A stretch of 64,000 bases of DNA from NCBI GenBank assembly GCA_034104265.1, contig JAXEEE010000140.1, forward strand, positions 1-64,000. Reading direction: 5' to 3'. This DNA is from UBA11524 sp034104265 (lineage in GTDB: Bacteria > Bacillota > Clostridia > Christensenellales > Aristaeellaceae). Positions 45,155 through 53,829 of this stretch are shown here, one piece after another; the first letter of the stretch is position 1, and each line of letters opens with the position of its first letter. The position numbers and the translations under genes were made by a program. The notes beneath the pieces were generated by a model. That model did not search any database. It saw only the letters and a list, made by a program, of their open reading frames with translations, and had not been told where the DNA came from.

Positions 45155-45391
45155 TCAGCGGCCCATGCCGCAGCCCGTGCGTTCGCCCGGGCCCTGGCGG
45201 CCGGATACATAGCGTGCGGTGAACTCCATGTTCACCTGCCGCAGCTCCTTCCTGCCGTCGATGTAATCCTGGTACATCTCCATGATGCCCGCACTGCAGC
45301 CGTCGCAGGCTGCGGAAATATTGCCGACAGCCTCGGCAACAATCTGCTCCCGCTCCTCGCGGGTGGTGTCCTTGATGAGATAGCTGGCCAT
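45155..45391 (-). CDS. Small conserved protein of unknown function (78 residues)
   Basis: It begins MASYLIKDTTREEREQIVAE and continues with an ACDGCSAG motif (two Cys spaced CxxC), then MEMYQDYIDGRKELRQVNME, then a basic Gly-rich tail. The pattern suggests a helix, a short metal- or redox-type CxxC turn, and a second helix. I recall similar short proteins from Clostridia but know no function. GGGAGG lies 7 bases before ATG 45391, and it is followed by its own terminator, so I regard it as a real monocistronic gene. Confidence 0.7.
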   Translation of the reverse strand: MASYLIKDTTREEREQIVAEAVGNISAACDGCSAGIMEMYQDYIDGRKELRQVNMEFTARYVSGRQGPGERTGCGMGR

Positions 45392-45685
45392 GCTGTGCCT
45401 CCCTCCGGGTTTGTTCCACCGCCATGATAGCACATTTGTCCCCGGATTGCATCCCCTGAATTTGGCGGCGCGCCGGGCGTTCCGGTGAAAGAGCCGGCCG
45501 GATGCGAAGGAATGCAGCAGCACAAACCATGCCGCATATGGGAATTATGGGGACAAAGATAAAAATGTAGAAAACACATAAAACGTTGGATGATCAGCAG
45601 CCGTGAACTTTGCTGCAGTATAGCCAGCAAAACCGAAGCAGGGCTGAAAGGCCTGTTCGCAGGCGTTTGAATCGAGGTGCTGGCA

Positions 45686-46661
45686 ATGGTGAAGGCAGAC
45701 GGGGGAAAGCGCGCCATGAAGGGGAAGCAGCATGTCGTTCGCCGCATTGAAGGGAAATGGCGCCTGACGGAGGACTTCAAGCTGTTTCTGCTGATGATCC
45801 CTGTCCTGGCGCTGGTATTCGTCTTTTCCTACCTTCCGCTGGCGGGCTGGCGGTATGCCTTCTATTTATTCCAGGCCCGGCTTCCCGCTGAACCGGTGCG
45901 AGTTTGTGGGGCTGAAGTGGTTCCATACGCTGTTCGGGAACAGCTGCCAGTTTTCCGAGATCATGCGCGTGCTGAAGAACACCATCGGCATCAGCCTGCT
46001 GAACATGGCCACCAGCGTGTTCCCGGTGATCTTCGCCATCTTCCTTTCGGAGATGAAAAGCCTGAAGTTCCGCAAGCTGGTGCAGATCACCACCACGCTG
46101 CCCAACTTCATCAGCTGGGTGCTGGTATACTCGTTCGCATTCTCCATGTTCTCGGTGGATACGGGCTTCTTCAACCGGCTGCTGATCCGGATGGGCATGG
46201 TGGATTCCGGCATCAACGTCCTGGCCTCCTCCCATATCTGGCTGAAGATGACGGTCTGGAACCTCTGGAAGAGCCTGGGCTGGAGCGCGATCATGTACAT
46301 CGCGGCCATTGCCGGCATTGACCAGGAGCTGTACGAGGCCGCCAGGATTGACGGCGCGGGGCGCTTTGCCCAGATCCGCTACATTACGGTACCCGGCATC
46401 CTGCCGACCTTCTTCGTGCTGCTGATGCTGAGCATCGGCAACATGCTCAACAGCGGCATGGAGCAATACTACGTCTTCCAGAACGCCATGAACAAATCCA
46501 GCATTGAGGTACTGGATCTGTATGTCTACAACGTTGGCATGACGGGCTCGAACTTCTCGCTGGCCACGGCCATCAGCATCCTGAAATCCATCGTGTCGGT
46601 TCTGCTGCTGGTGATTGCCAATACCTCCTCCAAGCTGCTGCGCGGGGAATCCATTCTGTAA
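45686..46661 (+). pseudogene. Sugar ABC transporter permease (LplB-like) with frameshift
   Basis: The first 65 codons read MVKADGGKRAMKGKQ...TEDFKLFLLMIPVLALVFVF and end SYLPLAGWRYAFY. The continuation, PGFPLNRCEFVGLKWFHTLF through the EAA loop ELYEAARIDGAGRFAQIRYI to KLLRGESIL, is in another frame. Removing one base near 45870-45876 would join the two as FYYSRPGFPLNR. The reconstructed protein of about 325 residues is a normal permease. The start is ATG 45686 behind GAGG. It is first in a permease-permease-binding protein operon, the reverse gene order of the other operons here. Confidence 0.82.
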
Positions 46662-46675
46662 GGGAGGTGCGCGCC

Positions 46676-47617
46676 ATGACTGCGAACACAGCGCCTGCTT
46701 TGAAGGGCGGAAGAAGGCGTCATCGCCGCACGGCCGGCGAGGGGGCCTTCGACGTCATCAACTACACCGTCTTTGCCATCCTGATGCTTGCCTGCATTTT
46801 CCCCTTTTACTTTCTTTTCATCAACACCATCTCCAGCAACGATCTTGTGAACCGCGGGCTGATCCTGTTCTATCCTGTCGGCGTCCACCTGGATAACTAC
46901 GTGCAGGTGCTCTCCCAGGACAATTTCCTCCATTCCGCGTTCATCTCCCTGGCCAGGACGGTGCTGGGCACTGCGCTGACCATCTTCTTCTCCGCCTACG
47001 CCGGCTACCTCACCAGCAAGAAGCGCATGTGGCACCGCAAGCTGTGGTGCCGGGCGGTGGTGGTGTGCATGTACTTCAACGCGGGCATCATTGCCTGGTA
47101 CATCAACATGATGAATCTGGGCCTGCTGAACAATTTCCTGGCCTACATCCTGCCCACCATCATTCAGCCCTTTAACATCATGGTCAAGACCTATGTGGAG
47201 CAGAATGTGCCGGAGGCCCTGGAGGAGGCGGCGCAGATGGACGGCGCAACCATCCTGCAGCGGTTTTTCCTGGTGGTGCTGCCCCTGTGCGGGCCGATCC
47301 TGGCCACGCTGACGGTCTTTACCGCGATCGAGAAGTGGAACAGCTTTCAGGATACGCTGTTCCTGATCACGGACAAGAATCTATACACCCTTCAGTTCAT
47401 TCTCTACCGGTATATGAACGAGTCCAGCGCGCTGGCCAATATGATCAAGAGCCTGGGCAACGCGGCGGATGTGGCGGACAACATCCGCAACATGCAGTCC
47501 GCCACCACCATCCGGATGACGGTGGCGATGGTGGTTGTCGCACCGGTGCTGGTGGTTTCCCCCTTCTTCCAGCGCTACTTCGTCAAGGGGATCATGATCG
47601 GAGCTGTCAAGGGCTGA
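46676..47617 (+). CDS. Sugar ABC transporter permease (YtcP-like)
   Basis: A 313-residue permease with helix 1 TVFAILMLACIFPFYFLFIN, EAA loop PEALEEAAQMDGATILQRFF and tail YFVKGIMIGAVKG. ATG 46676 has GGAGG 8 bases upstream, in the gap after the first permease gene. It is intact although both neighbours are broken. Substrate unknown; no enzyme gene is left in this operon to suggest one. Confidence 0.93.
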   Translation: MTANTAPALKGGRRRHRRTAGEGAFDVINYTVFAILMLACIFPFYFLFINTISSNDLVNRGLILFYPVGVHLDNYVQVLSQDNFLHSAFISLARTVLGTALTIFFSAYAGYLTSKKRMWHRKLWCRAVVVCMYFNAGIIAWYINMMNLGLLNNFLAYILPTIIQPFNIMVKTYVEQNVPEALEEAAQMDGATILQRFFLVVLPLCGPILATLTVFTAIEKWNSFQDTLFLITDKNLYTLQFILYRYMNESSALANMIKSLGNAADVADNIRNMQSATTIRMTVAMVVVAPVLVVSPFFQRYFVKGIMIGAVKG

Positions 47618-47657
47618 TGGTCCCTTGATGCGAATAGAAAGAAAGCGAGGGCATCCC

Positions 47658-49200
47658 ATGAAACGCATTGTGGCTGTAACCCTGACCCTGTGCATGCTGC
47701 TGGGCCTGTGCGCCTTCCCGGCAAGTGCGGAAACCGACGATCGCCCCTACGTGGAGCTGACCGTCTACTCGGAGATGGCTGATTACTCCGGCGAACAGGT
47801 TGGCTGGTTTGCCAAGATCATCAAGGACAAGTTCAACATCGGGCTGAACGTCATCGCCGCGAACCAGGAGGGCGGCGACGCCAAGTTCGCCACCATGATG
47901 GCCTCCGGCAACTGGGCGACATCCTGATCTTCAGCGACTGCAACGGCGACAACTTCACCGCAGCGCTGGAGCTGGGCATGATCTACGACTGGGACAAGAG
48001 CGACCTGGCCACGGTTGCGCCCTACATTTCCGCCCACTATCAGCCCGCGCTGGAGCGCAGCCGCGGCAAGTGGGGCGGCATGTACGGCCTGGGCCATGAG
48101 ATTCAGGAAGCCTCCCCCGGCCTGACCGGCAACCATACCGGCGGCCCCACCCTCCGCTACGACCTGTACAAGCAGGTGGGCGCCCCCGAGCTGTCCAGCC
48201 TGGACGACTATCTGCCCGTCCTCAAGGAGATGCTGGAGCTCTATCCCACCAATGAGGATGGCCAGACCGTGTATGCCATCAGCTACTGGAATGACTGGGA
48301 CGGCAACTGCCTGAACAGCGCCATGCAGTACGCCCTGATGAACGGCTGCGACGCCTACGGCTTCGCGCTGTGGCATGCCACCGAGGACAAGATCCAGTCC
48401 ATCCTGGATGAGGACAGCCTGTACACCTCCGGCCTGAAGTGGATCTACAATGCCAACCAGATGGGCCTGCTGGATCCCGACTCCTCGACCCAGGGCTTCA
48501 TGGACGCCTTCACCAAGCTGCAGAACGACCGCGTCCTCTACTCCGATACGCCCAAGATCTCCGACATCTGCAACACCTCCGACCGCGATGCAGCCGGCAA
48601 GTCCATGCAGGTTGTCAACTTCGCCGGTGAGAGCTACTACGACTTGCCTGCAATCCCTACGGCGGCTCCATCACCGTGGCGATTGCCAGCAACTCCCCGT
48701 ATGTGGATCGGATCATTGAATTCCTTGACTGGACCTACACCGATGAGGGCGCCATGACCGCCTTCAACGGCCCCCGCGGCCTGGTGTGGGAGCTGGACGA
48801 GAACAACAAGCCCTACCTGACCGAGTTCGGCCTGCAGTGCGTCCAGGACGGCACCACCGCGATCCCCGAGGAGTGGGGCGGCGGCACCTACGCCACCGGC
48901 GGCTGCATGATCACCCGCTACATGCGGCACAACTCCGGCATTGTTGAATCCACCGGCGAGGCCGTGAAGTACAGCATGTGGACAAGCTATCTGGAGAGCC
49001 AGCTGACCAACACCACCCGCGAATGGTCCGAGGATCATGAGGGCTATGTGACCGACTACTCCTGCCAGCTGGCGCATGATTACATCATCATTTCTCCCAA
49101 CCAGGTGGTGCAGGCGGCGACGGTCGTGCCCGCGGAATCCATTGACCTGCAGCAGATCCGCAACTCCGTCGCCAGCGTCATCTGCGAATACAGCTGGAAG
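47658..49200 (+). pseudogene. Sugar ABC solute-binding protein gene with two frameshifts and a lost 3' end
   Basis: Signal peptide MKRIVAVTLTLCMLLGLCAF with ASAE cleavage site; ATG 47658 behind GCGAGGG. Frame 1 runs to MMASGNW near 47913. Frame 2 carries DILIFSDCNGDNFTAALELG to SYYDLP near 48645. Frame 3 carries PYGGSITVAIASNSPYVDRI to VICEYSWKMIP. Each break is repaired by adding one base (a G near 47915, an A near 48650). At about 49200 the reading runs straight into the middle of a sulfhydrylase gene, so the last 20-30 residues of the binding protein are gone. All three frames show normal binding-protein features. Confidence 0.8.
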
Positions 49201-50079
49201 ATGATCCCGACGTGGAGGGCAGCTTTGAGGCGGCCATCCAGGAAAACACCAAGGCCATCTTCATCGAGACCCTGGGCAACCCCAACAGCAACATCATCGA
49301 CATCGAAGCCGTCGCGAAGATCGCCCATGCCCACGGCATCCCGCTGGTGGTGGACTCCACCTTTGCCACGCCCTATCTGGTCCGGCCCATCGACTACGGC
49401 GCGGACATCGTCGTCCACTCCGCCACCAAGTTCATCGGCGGCCATGGCACGGCCATCGGCGGCGTGATCGTCGAGGGCGGCAAGTTCGACTGGAAGGCCA
49501 GCGGCAAGTATCCCTGGATCAGCGACCCCAACCCCAGCTATCACGGCGTGTCCTTCTATGACGCGGTGGGCCCCGCCGCCTTCGCCACCTACATCCGCGC
49601 GATTCTCCTGCGCGACGCTCTCCCCCTTCCACGCCTTCATCTTCCTACAGGGCCTGGAGACCCTTTCCCTGCGGGTGGAGCGGCATGTGGAGAACGCGCT
49701 GAAGATCGTGGACTACCTCTCCAGGCATCCGCAGGTGGAGGCCGTGCATCATCCCGCGCTGCCCACCGAGCCCGGCCATGCGCTGTACCAAAAGTACTTC
49801 CCCAATGGCGGCGGCAGCATCTTCACCTTTGAGATCAAGGGCGACAGCGACACAGCCAAGAAGTTCATCGACAACCTGGCGATCTTCTCGCTCCTGGCCA
49901 ATGTGGCGGACGTGAAGTCCCTGGTCATTCACCCCTATACCACCACCCACAGCCAGCTCACCGACGAGGAGCTGCTGGATCAGGGCATCAAGCCCAACAC
50001 CATCCGTCTCTCCATCGGCACGGAGAACGTGAAGGATCTGATTGCCGCCCTGGAGGCTGCCTTCGAGGCCATCCGGTAA
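49201..50079 (+). pseudogene. O-acetylhomoserine sulfhydrylase (Cys/Met metabolism PLP enzyme), 5'-truncated and frameshifted
   Basis: The C-terminal part of an O-acetylhomoserine aminocarboxypropyltransferase, which makes homocysteine from O-acetylhomoserine and sulfide. It begins inside the PLP domain at DVEGSFEAAIQENTKAIFIE. It includes TLGNPNSNIIDIEAVAKIAH, the Asp-containing VVDSTFATPYLVRPIDYGAD and the PLP-lysine block VVHSATKFIGGHGTAIGG. The frame breaks near 49617: relatives read LRDTGATLSPF, here LRD is followed directly by a shifted LSPFHAFIFLQG. An 11-base loss between two GCGCGAC copies would explain this. The rest is normal to the end (NTIRLSIGTENVKDLIAALE). About 195 N-terminal residues are missing because the gene is fused to the binding-protein gene. 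Confidence 0.85.
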
Positions 50080-50182
50080 GCGCGCATACGCACAGGGAGG
50101 GGTGTATCCGCATCCCTCCCTGCCCCATGCAGGGACGGCGGATCCGGCCCGCCGGGGCGGAATAATTTTTTCGGTCAGGCAC

Positions 50183-50211
50183 TTGCATCTTTGATTTTTT
50201 CGTGCTATAGT
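50183..50211 (+). promoter_or_regulatory. Promoter of the ubiquitin-like locus
   Basis: TTGCAT (50183-50188), a 17-base spacer and TATAGT (50206-50211) preceded by GTGC, close to an extended -10. Predicted transcription start is near 50218, about 140 bases before the first start codon. It is the only good promoter I find before the 14 genes. Confidence 0.7.
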
Positions 50212-50264
50212 AAAGACGGTTCCCACATACAACTGAAGATACTTAATCAAACCAAGCGTAAAAT

Positions 50265-50308
50265 GCCCGCGGTAATCTTTGAAAAAGGATGTACCGCGGG
50301 CTTTTTTG
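50265..50308 (+). terminator. Terminator-like hairpin in the leader of the ubiquitin-like locus
   Basis: A perfect 10-bp GC-rich stem (50265-50274 with 50292-50301), a 17-base loop and six T (50302-50307). Because it lies between the promoter and the first gene at 50358, it looks like an attenuator. It could instead end transcripts of the upstream sulfhydrylase gene, or release a roughly 90-nt RNA. Confidence 0.75.
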
Positions 50309-50357
50309 TATTCTCTTTGGACGGACTGCAACCGGTGCGGAGGAGGTGCAACACACG

Positions 50358-51785
50358 ATGAGGATGATGGCATACAGCACGATCATCGAGGGACAAAGGC
50401 TGCTGGACAGCCCGCCCCGGGCCGCGGAGCGTGCAGGCGTGCGCGTTCCCTCCCGGGACAGCGGCGACCTCTATCTGAGCAGCCAGGTTCAGAGCAGGCA
50501 CGTTCTGGCCGTGGGCAGCACAGGCAGCGGCAAGACCAACGGACTGCATCACATCGCCAGGGGCGTGGTGCATGCCCTGGGCGAGGCGGACGGGTGCATC
50601 TTCTTTGACGCCAAGGGGGATTACGAGCAGGCGTTTTTCACCCCCGGGGATGTTGTGATCGGCAAGGTGAACGGCGAGGGTGCCCAGGCGTGGAACCTCT
50701 TCATGGATCTGATGGCTGACCCGGAGGCTATTCCGGACGGGGAGCTGATGCGTCAGGTGGCGACGACGCTGTTTGACAAGGCCATCAGGAGCAGCCAGAA
50801 TCCCGCCTTTCCCTGCGGCGCGCGGGATCTGTTCGTGGGGCTGACGCTGATCATGATCCGTCAGCAGCAATCTGCCGGGACGGCCTCCTGGCAGACGCTG
50901 AACAACGCGGCCCTCAAGGCGTTCATCCTCCGGGAGGCGCGGGATCCTGACCACATTGCGGAGCTGGTGCAGGGATATCCCGATCTGCAATGGCTGCAGA
51001 TGTACGTGCTGGCCCGGGGAAGCGCCACCACGCAGAGCTACCTGTCCCCGCTGCTCTCGGTGGTGAACGAGATGTTCACGGGATGCTTTGCGCAGGAGGG
51101 AAGCTTCTCGATGCGCAGCCATGTCGCCCATGGCGGGGGCAGGAAGGTGTTCATTGCCTATGACGCGGAGTATGGCTGCACTTTGGACGCCATGTACACC
51201 GTCATGCTGGATCTGGCCCTGCGCCAGGCGCTGGGCCGAACGGCCCGGGGCGGCGGCGACGTCTTCTTCATCCTGGACGAGCTGCCGGTGATCCCGCCGC
51301 TGACGTACCTGGATCAGGCGCTGAACTTCGGCCGCTCCCTGGGCATCAAGATCATCGCGGGTATCCAGAACGTTGACCAGCTGGCCGAAAGGTACGGTGA
51401 GCACGGGGCTGCCAGCATCCTGAGCGGCTTTGGCACGTGTTTTTGCTTCCACCTGTTTGACGAGGGGAGCCGCACGTATGTCAAGGCGCGCCACGGGAAG
51501 AACCTGCGGCGCTGCGCCGTGCCCACCGCCAGCGGGAGGGAGCAGCTCAACCAGCTGCAGGTGATGGACGTGATTGAGGACTGGGACATCACGGGGCTGG
51601 ACAACGGCTGGTGCATTGTTTCCCTGCCCAGCGGCGATCCGTTCCGCTTCCACCCGGATCTGTATGCACCCCGGACGGCGGTGCGCGCCAGACCTGCGGC
51701 AGGGCGGTACAGGATCACCCTGGTGGATGGTGCGCCGACCGCGGACAATGAAGCGGAAGGAGGAATCGGACATGGTGCAGATTGA
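50358..51785 (+). CDS. VirD4/TraG-type hexameric ATPase of the ubiquitin-like locus
   Basis: A 475-residue soluble P-loop ATPase of the VirD4/TraG/TraD (HerA-FtsK) class. Walker A is GSTGSGKT at 53-60, followed by CIFFDAKGDYE. Walker B is DVFFILDELP with Asp307 and Glu308. The sensor segment is IKIIAGIQNVDQLAERYGE, and the conserved tail block is DEGSRTYVKARHGKN. Classical coupling proteins have two N-terminal membrane helices; none is seen here. ATG 50358 follows GGAGGAGG; earlier in-frame codons lie inside the leader hairpin. As first gene of the locus it is a candidate motor for pumping or remodelling a substrate, perhaps one tagged by the conjugation genes downstream. No relaxase or other conjugation genes accompany it. 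Confidence 0.88.
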   Translation: MRMMAYSTIIEGQRLLDSPPRAAERAGVRVPSRDSGDLYLSSQVQSRHVLAVGSTGSGKTNGLHHIARGVVHALGEADGCIFFDAKGDYEQAFFTPGDVVIGKVNGEGAQAWNLFMDLMADPEAIPDGELMRQVATTLFDKAIRSSQNPAFPCGARDLFVGLTLIMIRQQQSAGTASWQTLNNAALKAFILREARDPDHIAELVQGYPDLQWLQMYVLARGSATTQSYLSPLLSVVNEMFTGCFAQEGSFSMRSHVAHGGGRKVFIAYDAEYGCTLDAMYTVMLDLALRQALGRTARGGGDVFFILDELPVIPPLTYLDQALNFGRSLGIKIIAGIQNVDQLAERYGEHGAASILSGFGTCFCFHLFDEGSRTYVKARHGKNLRRCAVPTASGREQLNQLQVMDVIEDWDITGLDNGWCIVSLPSGDPFRFHPDLYAPRTAVRARPAAGRYRITLVDGAPTADNEAEGGIGHGAD

Positions 51786-52101
51786 CGTGAATCAGATGGC
51801 CCGGGCGCTGATGCAGAGCTACCCGGGGCTGGATGAGGCCGCGGCCCAGCGTTATGCCCAGGCGTATCGGGCGCGGCTGCACCCCATGCTCCAGGGCTGC
51901 GTGGAGAGCTGGATGGCCGGCAGGAGGATTGAGAACGTCGCCTACGCAGCGGAGGGGGAGGAGGGCTTTTCCCTCCGGAGCATCATGGGCTGGCGGTGCT
52001 CCAACGACTACCTCCAGGCCATGCTGCTGCTCTCGGACTACATCAACGATCCCGGGCGTGGGCGCGCACGGATCCTAGCGCCGATACGCTCCCGCCTGTA
52101 A
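51772..52101 (+). CDS. Unknown 109-residue protein in the ubiquitin-like locus
   Basis: I do not recognise it. It begins MVQIDVNQMARALMQSYPGL, has a helix-rich middle with RYAQAYRARLHPMLQGCVES, then ENVAYAAEGEEGFSLRSIMG and a helical NDYLQAMLLLSDYINDPGRG, ending in a basic tail. No signal peptide, membrane helix or repeated Cys is seen. It overlaps the ATPase gene by 14 bases, with GGAGGAAT as ribosome site inside that gene, so it is translationally coupled and probably works with the ATPase as an adaptor. That role is inference only. Confidence 0.75.
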   Translation: MVQIDVNQMARALMQSYPGLDEAAAQRYAQAYRARLHPMLQGCVESWMAGRRIENVAYAAEGEEGFSLRSIMGWRCSNDYLQAMLLLSDYINDPGRGRARILAPIRSRL

Positions 52102-52113
52102 GGGGGGAACGGC

Positions 52114-53220
52114 ATGCTGCACACGCGCTACGAAGCGGCGACGGAGGAGGATCTGCAGGATCTTTTCCACTCCGCCCACTGGGACGCCATGACGCCTGCC
52201 GAACGCCTGGATGCCTGTCAGGAGGTCGCAAACCGCGACGCCGCCTCCATGGGCATGGAGCCGGTGGAGGTTGTCTCCCGCCCCATGACGGGCGCCCAGT
52301 ACGGCGCTTACGATCCCAACACCCGCCAGCTGGCCATCAACAGCCACGTGCTGGAGGAAGGGCAGCTGGTGAACAGGGACGGTCAGGCGATCACCGCGCC
52401 GGGCGCCAACGCCGAGACCCTGGATACCGTCTTTCACGAGAACAGCCACGCCTACGACCAGCAGCTGCGGGAGGCTGTGGAAGCGCAGCAGGACGGTCTG
52501 TCCTACAACCAGGAGATTATCGCCCACGCCCAGGCCAACCACATTGACATCGACACCCTGCGCGCAAGCGATACCCTGTACATTCCCGACGGCTGCTCCT
52601 ACGACCTGCAGTACTGCGAGGCCAAGGCCTTCAACGCCGGTGAGACGAAAACGGCGGACTGTTTTGCATCCTCCACCTCCCGCCTGGGGGAAGACGCGGC
52701 CTACACGGCCTACCGGGACAACCTGGCCCTGCGCGGAGGCTTCCATGAGTCCCTGTCGGAGATGCGGGACGTGTACCAGGACGCCAACTTCGACAAGACC
52801 CTCAATGAGCAGATCAGCAGCCGCTACTACGCCGACGGCAGGCAGGACGGCGATTTCACCTACGGCAACCCCGCATCCCGCCAGGCGGCCAACAGTATCA
52901 TCACAAGCCACTACGGTCAGCCCCTGGCCGATGCCAACGGCAATCTCATTGCCATGGGCGAGCGGTGCGAACTGGAGTCCACTGCCACCGCCCTGGATGA
53001 CGGTACCGGGAGCAAGAACAGCCTGGCCCTGCAGGCGAACGCCGATACCGCGCTGGATACGGCGCAGGGCACGCATACCGCAGCCGCTGGCGACGACGAT
53101 TCATCCGGCCACGCCGGGGGCGGAGCCAGTACCGCAGGCAGCGCTGCGGGCGGGCATGCGGGCGCAGTGAGCGGCTCGTCGGGCACGGCGGATGACGATA
53201 CTGACACCGACACCCTGTAA
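52114..53220 (+). CDS. HExxH zincin-like metalloprotease with acidic Gly-rich tail
   Basis: A 368-residue protein. The region TLDTVFHENSHAYDQQL contains His108-Glu109-x-x-His112, the zincin zinc-binding motif, with a helical surround. Glu in FHESLSEMRDV could be the third ligand. Preceding residues 60-95 (YDPNTRQLAINSHVL) resemble the strand before the zinc helix in toxin-type zincins. The last 45 residues are low complexity: DDDSSGHAGGG, AAGGHAGAVSGSSG, DDDTDTDTL. Such tails are often unstructured export or linker signals. It lies 12 bases after the 109-residue gene, before the E2 gene. It may be a protease, a substrate of the ATPase, or an effector. No family name is offered. Confidence 0.75.
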   Translation: MLHTRYEAATEEDLQDLFHSAHWDAMTPAERLDACQEVANRDAASMGMEPVEVVSRPMTGAQYGAYDPNTRQLAINSHVLEEGQLVNRDGQAITAPGANAETLDTVFHENSHAYDQQLREAVEAQQDGLSYNQEIIAHAQANHIDIDTLRASDTLYIPDGCSYDLQYCEAKAFNAGETKTADCFASSTSRLGEDAAYTAYRDNLALRGGFHESLSEMRDVYQDANFDKTLNEQISSRYYADGRQDGDFTYGNPASRQAANSIITSHYGQPLADANGNLIAMGERCELESTATALDDGTGSKNSLALQANADTALDTAQGTHTAAAGDDDSSGHAGGGASTAGSAAGGHAGAVSGSSGTADDDTDTDTL

Positions 53221-53247
53221 TTCCATGCAACAAAGGAGGAGAATCCT

Positions 53248-53781
53248 ATGCGTCAACTGGAGAGCAGCATCTACCGTATGCGCCTGAAAAACGAGTACGA
53301 GGATGTCATGAAGCTCAACCACCCGGGCAACAAGCTGTTCACCATCGCCCCCGCCCCGGGGGAAACCGTGCCCTGCGTGAGCAAGTACGACCTGGTGTAT
53401 CACGGCGACACCTGGGTGATGAAGAACAACCATCCTGTGCGTCAGCGGGGCCTGACGGTGCGCATCAGCCTGTACCGGGATTTCCCCTATTCCGCGCCGC
53501 ACACCGACGCCGTCAGCGACGTGCCCTTTCATACCAACTGGTGGGTTGACGGGCATATCTGCAACGGCGTTGCCTGGACGGTTACCGGCCACCTGGACGA
53601 ATACGTCCGCTTTGTGATTGAGGTGCTGCAGTTCAGGCCGGAGCGCATCAACCCCAACAGCGCGGCCAATTCCCAGGCAAGGGACTGGTGGCTGCAGCGC
53701 CGGCATGACAGCAGCTGCTTCCCTTCCGACCGTACTGCCTGGCCCGGCAAGCGCATCGCGCCCCGGCTCAGGTTTGTATGA
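53248..53781 (+). CDS. E2-like ubiquitin-conjugating protein
   Basis: A 177-residue E2/UBC-fold protein. The core pattern of E2 enzymes is visible: SKYDLVYHGDTWVMKNNHPV, LTVRISLYRDFPYSAP (the YPxxPP strand), then PFHTNWWVDGHICNGVAWTV. His95-Thr96-Asn97 stands for the HPN motif and Cys105 follows at exactly the canonical spacing (8 residues after Asn). Later helices read LDEYVRFVIEVLQFRPERIN and contain NPNSAANSQARDWW, the usual N..A tail. It should accept a ubiquitin-like protein as thioester on Cys105. AAAGGAGG precedes ATG 53248. It sits directly before the ubiquitin-like gene, and the JAMM and E1 genes follow. Confidence 0.88.
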   Translation: MRQLESSIYRMRLKNEYEDVMKLNHPGNKLFTIAPAPGETVPCVSKYDLVYHGDTWVMKNNHPVRQRGLTVRISLYRDFPYSAPHTDAVSDVPFHTNWWVDGHICNGVAWTVTGHLDEYVRFVIEVLQFRPERINPNSAANSQARDWWLQRRHDSSCFPSDRTAWPGKRIAPRLRFV

Positions 53782-53829
53782 CATACCTTCCCGCACCCTG
53801 TAGCGACAAATGCAAAGGAGAAATGAACC

